A DNA stretch of 64,000 nucleotides, from positions 124,001-188,000 of the forward strand of contig JAWLBM010000001.1 of assembly GCA_041687675.1 (NCBI GenBank), given 5' to 3'. The DNA comes from JAWLBM01 sp041687675 (GTDB lineage Bacteria > Pseudomonadota > Alphaproteobacteria > Rhizobiales > Pleomorphomonadaceae). Of this stretch, positions 20,752 to 27,725 are shown one piece after another; within the stretch, counting starts at the first letter, position 1, and every line of letters begins with the position of its first letter. Below the pieces are notes generated by a model, which searched no databases, was not told where the DNA came from, and saw only the letters and a program-made list of their open reading frames with translations. The translations under genes were made by a program, and so were the position numbers.

Positions 20752-21603
20752 TTGAGCACGCTCGAAGCCCCCGCCGCCTGCGCCGTCAAGCCGGCGATCG
20801 CCGGCCGCCGCCGCAGGATCGCCGTCAACGGCCGGGTGATCGCCCCCGGCGACATCGCCCGAGAGACGCAGAACCACCCGGCCGAGCGGCCGGTCGAGGC
20901 GTGGCTCGCCGCGGCCCGGGCGCTGGTCGTCCGCGAACTCCTGCTGCAGGAGGCCGAGCGGCTGGCGATCCCGGCCGAGCCGGCCGAGGACGCCGCCGGC
21001 CGCCGCGAGACCGACGACGAGGCCCGCATCCGCGGCCTCGTCGAGCGGGAGGTCGCCACCCCGGAGGCGAGCGAGGCGGAGGCGCGGCGGATCTACGAGG
21101 CGAGCCCCGCGCGGTTCCGCACGCCGGACCTTTACGAGGTTAGCCATATCCTCCTCGCGGCGCCGCCGTCGGACGCCGACGCGCGGACGGCCGCGGAGGC
21201 GGAGGCCCGGCGCATCGCCGCCGCCGCCCGCCGCGGCGCCGACCGCTTCGCGCCGCTCGCCGCCGCCTTCTCCGCCTGCCCCTCGGGGCAGACCGGCGGC
21301 CACCTCGGCCAGATCGGCCCCGGGCAGACCGTGCCGGAGTTCGAGCGGGCGCTCCCCGGCCTGCCGGTCGGCGAGGTGGCGCCGGACCCGGTGGAGACCC
21401 GCTACGGCTTCCATGTCGTGCTGGTCGAGCGGCGGATCGCCGGTCGGGCGCTCCCCTTCGAGGCGGTGCGCGGCGCGATCGGCGCCTGGCTCGCGGCGCG
21501 GGCGCGCCATGTCGCCGTGCGGCAGTACATCTCCATGCTGGCCGGTCGGGCGGAGATCGAGGGGATCGACCTCGCCGCCGCCGACGGCCCGCTGGTCCAG
21601 TAG
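20752..21603 (+). CDS. PpiC-type peptidyl-prolyl isomerase of the nar operon
   Basis: A 283-residue parvulin-type isomerase. The C-terminal half holds the PpiC fold: VSHILLAAPP, SACPSGQTGGHLGQIGPGQ, VPEFERALPGLPVGEV and TRYGFHVVLVERR. The N-terminal half is a SurA/NifM-like helical region. There is no signal peptide or membrane anchor, so it should act in the cytoplasm, probably on NarGH folding. A PpiC gene straight after narI is also known in pseudomonad nar operons. The TTG at 20752 has GGAG at good spacing. A GTG at 20743, overlapping the narI stop, is the alternative. Confidence 0.88.
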   Translation: MSTLEAPAACAVKPAIAGRRRRIAVNGRVIAPGDIARETQNHPAERPVEAWLAAARALVVRELLLQEAERLAIPAEPAEDAAGRRETDDEARIRGLVEREVATPEASEAEARRIYEASPARFRTPDLYEVSHILLAAPPSDADARTAAEAEARRIAAAARRGADRFAPLAAAFSACPSGQTGGHLGQIGPGQTVPEFERALPGLPVGEVAPDPVETRYGFHVVLVERRIAGRALPFEAVRGAIGAWLAARARHVAVRQYISMLAGRAEIEGIDLAAADGPLVQ

Positions 21604-21617
21604 GGGAGCGGACACCA

Positions 21618-21947
21618 ATGCTCGGCACCCTGTTCGCCCGGCTCGACGACGAGGACGAGGCCGCGGCGGCCCTCGGCGGCCTCGGCGACCTCCTGCTGAT
21701 GGCCCGCGTCGCCGAGACCGGGGCGCGCTTCGACGAGACGCCCGGGGAGTATGTCGCGAGCGGCGTCCGCCGCTTCGCCGCCCGCGCCGGCGACGAGGCG
21801 TGGATGGCCCTCACCACCGCGATGGAGCGCGCCGAGGATCCGCGCGCGGTCGCGCTCCGGCGGATGATCGAATGGTCGCTGGAGAGCGACGCCTCCGGGC
21901 ACGAGGGCTGCGGCGGCGGCTGCGGCTGCGGCGGGGGCGCCCCGTGA
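21618..21947 (+). CDS. Nar-operon protein of unknown function with a Gly/Cys tail
   Basis: The 109-residue product is not recognised. The first about 92 residues are predicted to be mostly helical and acidic (MLGTLFARLDDEDEAAAAL start). The end is a flexible Gly-rich tail with three cysteines, GCGGGCGCGGGAP, plus a His four residues earlier. Such a tail could bind a metal or Fe-S precursor. It lies 14 bp after the isomerase gene and 43 bp before the carbonic-anhydrase gene, all rightward, so it is probably co-transcribed with nar. The ATG is preceded by GGGGAGCGG. A role in cofactor delivery or assembly is only an inference. Confidence 0.82.
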   Translation: MLGTLFARLDDEDEAAAALGGLGDLLLMARVAETGARFDETPGEYVASGVRRFAARAGDEAWMALTTAMERAEDPRAVALRRMIEWSLESDASGHEGCGGGCGCGGGAP

Positions 21948-21990
21948 CCGCCCCCCTGACCGCAAGCGCCGCTCCCGCGGGGAGGCGGCC

Positions 21991-22737
21991 ATGGGGCTGA
22001 CGCTCGAGCACCTGTTCGACCGCAACGTCGCCTGGGCCGATGCGAAGACGCGGGACGATCCGCACTACTTCCGGCGGATGGCGGAGCAGCAGGCGCCCCG
22101 CCTCTTGTGGATCGGCTGCTCGGACAGCCGCGTCACCGCCAACGACGTCCTCGGGCTCGACCCCGGCGAGGTGTTCGTCCACCGCAACATCGCCAACATC
22201 GTCCACACCAGCGACATGAACATCCTCTCCGTGCTGGAGTTCGCGGTCGAGCACCTGCGGGTGGAGCACGTCATCGTCTGCGGGCACTACGGCTGCGGCG
22301 GCGTCCAGCGGGCGCTCGGCGACGAGCGCGGCGCCATGCTCGACCACTGGCTGCAGCCGCTGTCGATGCTCTACAGGCTGCACCGGGGCCGCTTCGACGC
22401 GCTCGGCCCGGAACTGCGGCTCGACCGGCTCTGCGAGCTCAACGTCGAGATGCAGGTGCGGCGGCTCGCGGCCACCCCGACCGTCGAGAAGGCCTGGGCT
22501 GCCGGCCGCGCGCTCCACCTTCACGGCTGGATCTACGCCATCCACGACGGCCTCCTGCGCGACCTCGGCCCGCACCTGTCGTCGGTGGCCGAGCGCGACG
22601 CGCTGCCGAGCATCGACGAGCGGGTGCTCCGCCCCGCCGAGCCCGTCAGCGCGCTGCGCCGCCAGGCGATGGCCGCCTTCGCCGCCGCGGGAAGCGCCTG
22701 CTGCGCCGGGCACGACGACCGGGGAGCGCGCTCATGA
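21991..22737 (+). CDS. Beta-class carbonic anhydrase
   Basis: Interconverts CO2 and bicarbonate. It has 248 residues with the beta-class zinc site Cys43, His99 and Cys102 (IGCSDSR and CGHYGCGG), and the Asp45-Arg47 catalytic dyad. Other family segments are HRNIANIV and WIYAIHDG. There is no export signal, so it is cytoplasmic. Its position inside the nar operon, between the Cys-tail protein and mogA (ATGA overlap with mogA), is unusual. It may supply bicarbonate or buffer protons during nitrate respiration, which is inference. Confidence 0.94.
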   Translation: MGLTLEHLFDRNVAWADAKTRDDPHYFRRMAEQQAPRLLWIGCSDSRVTANDVLGLDPGEVFVHRNIANIVHTSDMNILSVLEFAVEHLRVEHVIVCGHYGCGGVQRALGDERGAMLDHWLQPLSMLYRLHRGRFDALGPELRLDRLCELNVEMQVRRLAATPTVEKAWAAGRALHLHGWIYAIHDGLLRDLGPHLSSVAERDALPSIDERVLRPAEPVSALRRQAMAAFAAAGSACCAGHDDRGARS

Positions 22738-23267
22738 CGGAGACGCGGATCGGCATCCTGGTGGCCTCGGACCGCGCCCACGCGGGGGTCTACGAGGACC
22801 GCGGCGGCCCGGCGGTGGACGCCTGGCTGCGGACCGCCCTCGTCACCCCCTGGCGTCCGCTGCTCGTCGTGGTCCCCGACGAGCGGGCGGTGATCGCCGC
22901 GACGCTGCGGCGCCTTGCCGACGAGGAGGGCTGCCCGCTCATCCTGACCACCGGCGGCACCGGCCCCGCGCCGCGCGACGTGACGCCGGAGGCCACCGCC
23001 GACGTCTGCGACCGGATGATGCCCGGCTTCGGCGAGGCGATGCGGGCGGCGAGCCTCGCCGAGGTGCCGACCGCCATCCTGTCGCGGCAGACGGCGGGCT
23101 TGCGCGGCGGCTGCCTGATCGTCAACCTGCCCGGAAACCCGAAGGCGGTGAAGACCTGCCTCGACGCCGTCTTCCCGGCGGTGCCCTACTGCATCGATCT
23201 CGTCGGCGGCCCCCGGATCGACACCGACCCGGCCTACTCTGCCGCCTTCCGGCCCCGCGGATCCTGA
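22734..23267 (+). CDS. mogA: Molybdopterin adenylyltransferase (MogA/MoaB family)
   Basis: Adenylylates molybdopterin before molybdate insertion, so it supplies cofactor for NarG. It has 177 residues with the MoCF-binding signature TTGGTGPAPRDVTPEAT, preceded by RIGILVASDRAHAGVYEDR and followed by RGGCLIVNLPGNPKAV. The ATG at 22734 overlaps the carbonic anhydrase stop (ATGA). MogA and MoaB proteins look alike and a MoaB label is possible. The position in a molybdoenzyme operon supports the cofactor role either way. Confidence 0.93.
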   Translation: MTETRIGILVASDRAHAGVYEDRGGPAVDAWLRTALVTPWRPLLVVVPDERAVIAATLRRLADEEGCPLILTTGGTGPAPRDVTPEATADVCDRMMPGFGEAMRAASLAEVPTAILSRQTAGLRGGCLIVNLPGNPKAVKTCLDAVFPAVPYCIDLVGGPRIDTDPAYSAAFRPRGS

Positions 23268-23279
23268 GAGGACCCCCCG

Positions 23280-23858
23280 ATGCCCCGCCCCGCCCCGCAG
23301 GCCCCGATCCTCGCCCTGACCTACCCGGCCGGCACCGACGGCCAGGCGGTGCTGCGACGGGTCGTGGCGATCGCCCGCGACGCCGGCCTCGCCGTCGGCG
23401 GCCTGCTGCAGCACGACATCCAGCGGCCGGACCGCCGCAAGTGCGACATGGAAGTGGAGGACCTCCACAGCGGCCGGCGCTATCCGATCACCGCCGATCG
23501 CGGCGCCGGCGCCCGGGGGTGCCACCTCGACCCGGGCCTTCTCGCCGAGGCCGTGTCCGCCGCGACGGGCGCGGTCGGCCTCGCGCCCGACCTGATGGTG
23601 GTGAGCAAGTTCGGCAAGGTCGAGGCCGAGGGCGGCGGGGCGCGGCAGATGATCGCCGACGCGGTGGAGGCCGGCATCCCGGTGCTGCTGGCCGTCCCGC
23701 AGGTCAACCTCGACCCGTGGAGGCGCTTTGCCGGCGACCTCACCCTGGAGGTGGAGGCGGGCGGGAGCGTCGACGACACGGCCGCAGCGCTCCTCGGCGC
23801 GCTCGGGATGGCCTCGCGGGACCCGGTCGCGGCGCCCGCCGCCAGCGCGAGCGCGTGA
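23280..23858 (+). CDS. DUF2478-family protein linked to molybdenum metabolism
   Basis: A 192-residue protein resembling the DUF2478 family, NTPase-like proteins usually encoded beside molybdate transport or molybdoenzyme genes. Visible segments are ILALTYPAGTDGQAVLRRV, GLLQHDIQRPDRRKCDMEV, MVVSKFGKVEAEGGGARQM and IPVLLAVPQVNLDPWRRF. The start ATG is 13 bp after mogA. The last residues are an Ala-rich, poorly conserved tail. A role in molybdenum cofactor supply or regulation is likely from context, but no activity is established. Last gene of the probable nar transcript. Confidence 0.85.
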   Translation: MPRPAPQAPILALTYPAGTDGQAVLRRVVAIARDAGLAVGGLLQHDIQRPDRRKCDMEVEDLHSGRRYPITADRGAGARGCHLDPGLLAEAVSAATGAVGLAPDLMVVSKFGKVEAEGGGARQMIADAVEAGIPVLLAVPQVNLDPWRRFAGDLTLEVEAGGSVDDTAAALLGALGMASRDPVAAPAASASA

Positions 23859-23976
23859 CCGGCGCCTTCCGCCCCTCGATCAGCGGCGGCGGCCGCCGGG
23901 GAAGCCCTCCAGGTCCGGGGTGATGGCGAGCGGCCCGCCGTCGCCGCATTCCGGCCCCCCTCCCGCCACGGTCGAG

Positions 23977-24001
23977 GGAACCTCGCGGCCGGCTCTGCGT
24001 T
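23977..24001 (+). promoter_or_regulatory. EcfG-type general stress promoter
   Basis: GGAAC (23977-23981), a 16-bp spacer and CGTT (23998-24001) match the alphaproteobacterial EcfG sigma-factor consensus exactly. Transcription would begin about 7 bp further on, leaving a very short leader with the GGAGG ribosome-binding site at 24011-24015. It implies that the 75-residue gene responds to general stress, separately from nar. Confidence 0.7.
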
Positions 24002-24023
24002 TGTGGCCATGGAGGACATGACC

Positions 24024-24251
24024 ATGACCGATTTCCGTTTTTCCGTCGGGGAGCGCGTCCGGTTCGCCAATGCGGACGGCCTCGTCCTGCCCCGCAATCC
24101 GTTCGAGATCGTCTCGCGCCACGGCGCCGACGGCGTCGAGCCGTCCTATCGCGTGCGCGACCTCAAGGAGGGCACGGCGCGGATGGCGAGCGAGAGCATG
24201 ATCTGCCCCGCCTCGCGCCGGCGCGCCGCGCCGCAGGCCGACCCCCGCTGA
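24024..24251 (+). CDS. Small stress-regulated protein, unknown function
   Basis: A 75-residue soluble protein (MTDFRFSVGERVRFANADG...) not assigned to a characterised family. The N-terminal part, GERVRFANADGLVLPRNPFEIV, looks like a small SH3-like beta barrel. The segment SYRVRDLKEGTARMASESMI is followed by a basic Arg/Ala tail that could touch nucleic acid. Of three closely spaced possible ATGs, 24024 is chosen because GGAGG lies 8 bp upstream. An exact EcfG-type promoter sits just before it. It is 165 bp after the DUF2478 gene, so it is probably a separate transcript. Confidence 0.75.
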   Translation: MTDFRFSVGERVRFANADGLVLPRNPFEIVSRHGADGVEPSYRVRDLKEGTARMASESMICPASRRRAAPQADPR

Positions 24252-24264
24252 GGGCGGGCCGGGC

Positions 24265-24984
24265 TCAGGGCGCCGGGAAGCGCCGCGGCACGAGGCTCGC
24301 CTGGAACCAGCCGACGAAGGTCTCGATCGAGAACACCGGCAGCCCCGTCGCGGCGCGGATGTCCGCCGCGTAGGGGACCATGTTGGTGCATTCGAGGACG
24401 ATCGCGCCGAGGTCCGGATGGGCCGCCGCGAGCGCCCGCGCCGCGTCGACGTTGTCGGCCCGCGCCGCCTCCACGTCGAGGTGCAGCTCGTTGCCGAGGA
24501 TTGCCCGGGTGAACTCGCGGCCGCCCTCGGTGCTGCCGACCGGCGTGCCGGCGGGGACCCCGGCGAGGGCGAGGTGGCGGTCGGTCAGCGTCGATGCCGA
24601 GATGGTGAGGATGCCGGCGCGCCGGCCGGCGGGCAGCAGGCGGTTGACGAGGTCCACCTGCATCAGCGACGAGGTGGCGACCGGCACGCCGACCGCGTCG
24701 GCGAGCTCGCGCTGGAACAGCGACAGGAACCCGCAGTTGGTGGTGATCCCTTCGGCGCCGTCGCGGACGAGGTCGCGCGCGGCGGCGACGAAGGCGTCCA
24801 GCTGGCCGGCGGCGCCGCGGCGGACGACGAGGTCAGGCGTCGCGTCGCGGACCACCCGGTAGAGCACCGGGAACGGCCAGGTGAGCGCGTTGCCCATGTC
24901 GCCCGGGATGCGCGGGAAGCGGGCGTCGAGCATCAGGATGCCGACCGCCGCGCCGTAGACCGACTTGCCGCCCGGTACCCTCAT
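24265..24984 (-). CDS. Asp/Glu racemase-family protein
   Basis: A 239-residue member of the aspartate/glutamate/hydantoin racemase superfamily. Two Cys residues in the catalytic positions are visible: TTNCGFL (about residue 83) and LECTNMVPY (about 200). The family includes racemases, maleate isomerases and decarboxylases, so the substrate is open. Here the start MRVPGGKSVYGAAVGILML overlaps the GntR gene stop (ATGA), so both are one leftward transcript facing the TPP/FAD/TRAP genes. It probably inverts the configuration of, or isomerises, the compound degraded by that locus. Confidence 0.85.
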   Translation of the reverse strand: MRVPGGKSVYGAAVGILMLDARFPRIPGDMGNALTWPFPVLYRVVRDATPDLVVRRGAAGQLDAFVAAARDLVRDGAEGITTNCGFLSLFQRELADAVGVPVATSSLMQVDLVNRLLPAGRRAGILTISASTLTDRHLALAGVPAGTPVGSTEGGREFTRAILGNELHLDVEAARADNVDAARALAAAHPDLGAIVLECTNMVPYAADIRAATGLPVFSIETFVGWFQASLVPRRFPAP

Positions 24985-25688
24985 TCCCGATCCTCCCCCG
25001 GCGCGATCCGGCGATCCAGCAGGTCCTCCGGGCGGCTGACGTAGATGCTGGCGTAGCCCTCCTTCACGGCGGCCACCACCTGGTCCATCCGCCGGACGAT
25101 ATGCCGGCTCAGGATCTCCGCGGCGAGGTCGGCGTCGCGGGCCCGGACCGCCTCCATGACGCGCCGGTGCTCGCCGCGGCTCTCGCGCACCCTCGCCGCC
25201 ATGTCGACGAAGCGGATGAAGCGGATGCGCTCGTTGAGCTGCCCGAGCTGGCGCACGAACTCGGCGTTGCCGGAGAGGCGGGCGAGCGCCAGGTGGAAGG
25301 CCTCGTCCTGCGCCGTCGCCTCGCGGATCGTGCGCCCCGCATGGTCGAGGCCGTGGGCGATGAGATCGGCCTGGACGGCGGCGATCTCGGCCTCGTCCGC
25401 CCGCTCGCAGGCGCGGCGGACCGCGGCCGTCTCGATCGCCTCGCGCAGGTCGTAGAGGTCGAAGATCGAGCGGGCGTCGAGGTCGCGGCAGAAGAAGCCG
25501 CGGCCGGGCTGGAAGTCGACCAGCTGCTCGGCGGCGAGCCGGTTCAGCGCCTCGCGCAGCGGCGTCCGGCTGGCGTCGAGGTCGCGGGCGAGTTGCACCT
25601 CGTTGAGGCGCTCGCCCGGGCGGAAGCCGAAGTTGACCGCCCGCTCCTTCAGCCGCCGGTAGAGATCCTCGACCCGCCCCTCGCTCAT
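24981..25688 (-). CDS. GntR-family regulator (FadR subfamily, FCD domain)
   Basis: A 235-residue repressor/activator. The N-terminal winged helix (about 8-75) contains GFRPGERLNEVQLARDL and SRTPLREALNRLAAEQLV, and a C-terminal all-helical FCD ligand-binding domain (about 85-215) carries the metal-binding-type pattern with EAFHLALARLSGN and RGEHRRVMEAV. It starts at ATG 25688 and is divergent from the TPP-enzyme gene, with a 339-bp gap that holds a possible operator at 25750-25767. It probably senses the substrate of the adjacent catabolic and TRAP genes. Confidence 0.92.
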   Translation of the reverse strand: MSEGRVEDLYRRLKERAVNFGFRPGERLNEVQLARDLDASRTPLREALNRLAAEQLVDFQPGRGFFCRDLDARSIFDLYDLREAIETAAVRRACERADEAEIAAVQADLIAHGLDHAGRTIREATAQDEAFHLALARLSGNAEFVRQLGQLNERIRFIRFVDMAARVRESRGEHRRVMEAVRARDADLAAEILSRHIVRRMDQVVAAVKEGYASIYVSRPEDLLDRRIAPGEDRE

Positions 25689-25722
25689 CGCCCGCGCCGT
25701 CCCGGAAAGCGTCCGGTCCTTG

Positions 25723-25751
25723 TTGACACAGCCCCGCCCCGTTCGCAACAT
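25723..25751 (+). promoter_or_regulatory. Possible sigma-70-type promoter for the TPP/FAD/TRAP genes
   Basis: A perfect -35 TTGACA (25723-25728) is followed after 17 bp by CAACAT (25746-25751), a weak -10. Direction is rightward. The adjacent dyad at 25750-25767 overlaps the -10 end, a typical place for GntR repression. Confidence 0.4.
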
Positions 25752-25767
25752 GCAGCGCTGTATGCAG
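25750..25767. promoter_or_regulatory. Putative GntR operator
   Basis: ATGCAGCGCTGTATGCAG contains the perfect dyad CAGCGCTG, extended to TGCAGCGCTGTA with one mismatched pair, and a repeated ATGCAG. It lies next to the possible -10 and 62 bp from the GntR start codon. This is assigned by position only. Confidence 0.35.
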
Positions 25768-25867
25768 GCCTGCGCGCACTCGGGGCGGGCGCGGGGCAGG
25801 GGAGGTGGGGGCTGTCGGAGGGTTCGGGGAGGATCGCATCCGGCACGAGCCGTCGTCACACCTTCGA

Positions 25868-25955
25868 CGTCATCCCGGCGAAAGCCGGGATCCAGCGCCC
25901 GGCCGAAGCGCCCGACCCGCGCGGGGCCTGGATCCCGGCTTTCGCCGGGATGACG
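25868..25955. repeat. REP-like extragenic palindrome, 28-bp perfect arms
   Basis: Left arm 25868-25895 and right arm 25928-25955 are perfect reverse complements. Their core is CATCCCGGCGAAAGCCGG, and they are separated by 32 bp. A third, partial copy of the right arm (CTTTCGCCGGGATGA) lies at 25993-26007. This core is a familiar dispersed repeat in alphaproteobacterial genomes. The third copy runs into the possible ATG at 26004. Confidence 0.88.
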
Positions 25956-26027
25956 TTGGACGTGAGGGAAGGCCGGCGCCGGGGGAACCTGCCTTTCGCC
26001 GGGATGAATGATCGGGGGACGGGGATC

Positions 26028-27725
26028 TTGAGCGACGGGGCCAACCGGATGACCGGGGCGGAGGCGATGGTGCGCATGCTGGAGGCGCACGGCGTCACCC
26101 ACATGTTCGGCCTGTGCGGCGACACCACGCTGCCCTTCTACGACGCCCTCGCCCGGCTCGACCACGGCATCACCCACCTGCTCACCCGCGACGAGCGCCA
26201 CGCCGCCTACATGGCCGACGGATACGCCCGCGTGACCGGCCGGCCCGGCGTCTGCGAGGGCCCGTCCGGCGGCGGGGCCACCTACATCCTGCCCGGCGTC
26301 GTCGAGGCCAACGAGAGCTCGGTGCCGATCCTCGCCATCACCAGCGACGTCGCCACCACCTCGCGCGGGCGCTATCCCCTCACCGAACTCGACCAGGTCG
26401 CGCTGTTCCGCCCGCTCGCCAAGTGGAACGCCTCGCTGGACGACGCGGCCCGGCTGCCGGCGATGGTGCGCGCCGCCTTCCGGGCGATGACCACCGGCCG
26501 GCCCGGCGCCACCCACCTCGCGCTCCCCTTCGACACCCAGAAGGGCGAGGTCGACCCGGCCGAGATCTGGGCCGACCAGCGCCACCGCAGCTTCCCCGCC
26601 GAGCGCGCCGGCCCGGACCCGGACGCGATCGAGGCGGCGGCGGAGATCCTCTCCGGCGCCCGCCGCGCCGTGGCGATCTGCGGCGGCGGCCCGGTGCTCG
26701 CCGGCGCCTTCGACGCGCTGAAGCGGCTCGCCGACCTCCTCGACCTGCCGGTGGCGACCACCGTGTCCGGGCAGGGCGCGATCGCCGAGACCGACCCGCT
26801 GGCGGTCGGCGTCGTCGGCTCCAACGGCGGCGTGCCGGCCACCCGCGCGCTGGTGGACGAGGCCGACGTGGTGCTCTTCGTCGGCTGCCGCGCCGGATCG
26901 GTGACGACGGAGCGCTGGCGCTCGCCGCCGCGCGGACGGACGATCGTCCACATCGATTCCGACCCGATGGTGATCGGCGCCAACTACCCGACCGCGGTCG
27001 CGATCGCCGCCGACGCCCGCCTCGGCCTCGAGGCGCTGGGCGACGCAGTCGTGCGGCGGGCCGGTCGCAACCGGCAGGGCGGCGCCGCCCGCGCCGCCGC
27101 CGCCTGGGCCGCCAAGCTCGCCGCCTTCGAGCCGCTGGCGGAGAGCGGGGAGGCGCCGATCCGCCCGGAGCGGGTGATCGCCACGCTCGCCCGCCTCCTC
27201 GACGACGACGCCATCGTGGTCGCCGACCCGGGCACGCCCTGCCCCTATGTCTCCGCGCACCTGCGCTGGCGGACGGCGGGGCGGCGCTTCATCACCAACC
27301 GCGCCCACGGCGCGCTCGGCTATGCACTGGCCGCGGCGATGGGCGCCCATGCCGGCCGGCCCGACGTCAAGACCGTGGCGCTGATCGGCGACGGCTCCTT
27401 CGGCTTCTGCTGCGGCGAGTTGGAGACGCTCGTCCGCCACCGCATGCCGATCACCTCGCTCGTCTTCTCCAACGCCACCTTCGGCTGGATCAAGGCCGGC
27501 CAGAAATCCGGCTTCGGCGGCCGCTACTGGAACGTCGACTTCGGCCGGACCGACCATGCGGCCGTCGCCTCGGCCTTCGGCGTGAAGAGCTGGCGGGTGG
27601 AGGACCCAGGCGACCTGGAGCGGGTGCTCGGCGAGGCGCTCCGCCACGACGGGCCGACGCTGGTGGACGTGATCGTCCAGCCGCTGCACGAGGCGGCGGC
27701 GCCGGTCTCGGAGTGGGTGGCATGA
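26028..27725 (+). CDS. Thiamine-pyrophosphate-dependent enzyme (acetolactate synthase/decarboxylase-like)
   Basis: A 565-residue three-domain TPP enzyme. The catalytic Glu is in RDERHAAYMADGYARVTG, the central domain has AVAICGGGPVLAGAFDAL, and the TPP/Mg motif is GDGSFGFCCGELETL followed by FSNATFGW. It resembles acetolactate synthases and 2-oxoacid decarboxylases but I cannot assign a substrate. It is co-transcribed with an FAD amino-acid dehydrogenase (ATGA overlap), so it may decarboxylate or carboligate the 2-oxo acid that enzyme makes. Start uncertain: TTG 26028 after GGGGAC-rich sequence, ATG 26049 and ATG 26004 are all possible. Confidence 0.88.
   Translation: MSDGANRMTGAEAMVRMLEAHGVTHMFGLCGDTTLPFYDALARLDHGITHLLTRDERHAAYMADGYARVTGRPGVCEGPSGGGATYILPGVVEANESSVPILAITSDVATTSRGRYPLTELDQVALFRPLAKWNASLDDAARLPAMVRAAFRAMTTGRPGATHLALPFDTQKGEVDPAEIWADQRHRSFPAERAGPDPDAIEAAAEILSGARRAVAICGGGPVLAGAFDALKRLADLLDLPVATTVSGQGAIAETDPLAVGVVGSNGGVPATRALVDEADVVLFVGCRAGSVTTERWRSPPRGRTIVHIDSDPMVIGANYPTAVAIAADARLGLEALGDAVVRRAGRNRQGGAARAAAAWAAKLAAFEPLAESGEAPIRPERVIATLARLLDDDAIVVADPGTPCPYVSAHLRWRTAGRRFITNRAHGALGYALAAAMGAHAGRPDVKTVALIGDGSFGFCCGELETLVRHRMPITSLVFSNATFGWIKAGQKSGFGGRYWNVDFGRTDHAAVASAFGVKSWRVEDPGDLERVLGEALRHDGPTLVDVIVQPLHEAAAPVSEWVA

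Larger units (their letters stand above)
25689..26027. other. Divergent intergenic region with promoter, operator and palindromic repeat
   Basis: This 339-bp region separates the GntR/racemase transcript from the TPP-enzyme gene. It holds a possible rightward promoter (25723-25751), a CAGCGCTG-centred dyad (25750-25767) and a long extragenic palindrome (25868-25955) with a third partial copy at 25993-26007. I see no gene in it. Confidence 0.6.

Noticed and set aside
25877..26007. Palindromic copies as a possible CRISPR array
   Set aside because: Copies are inverted rather than direct, spacing is irregular, there are only two full copies and no cas genes. It fits a REP-type element.
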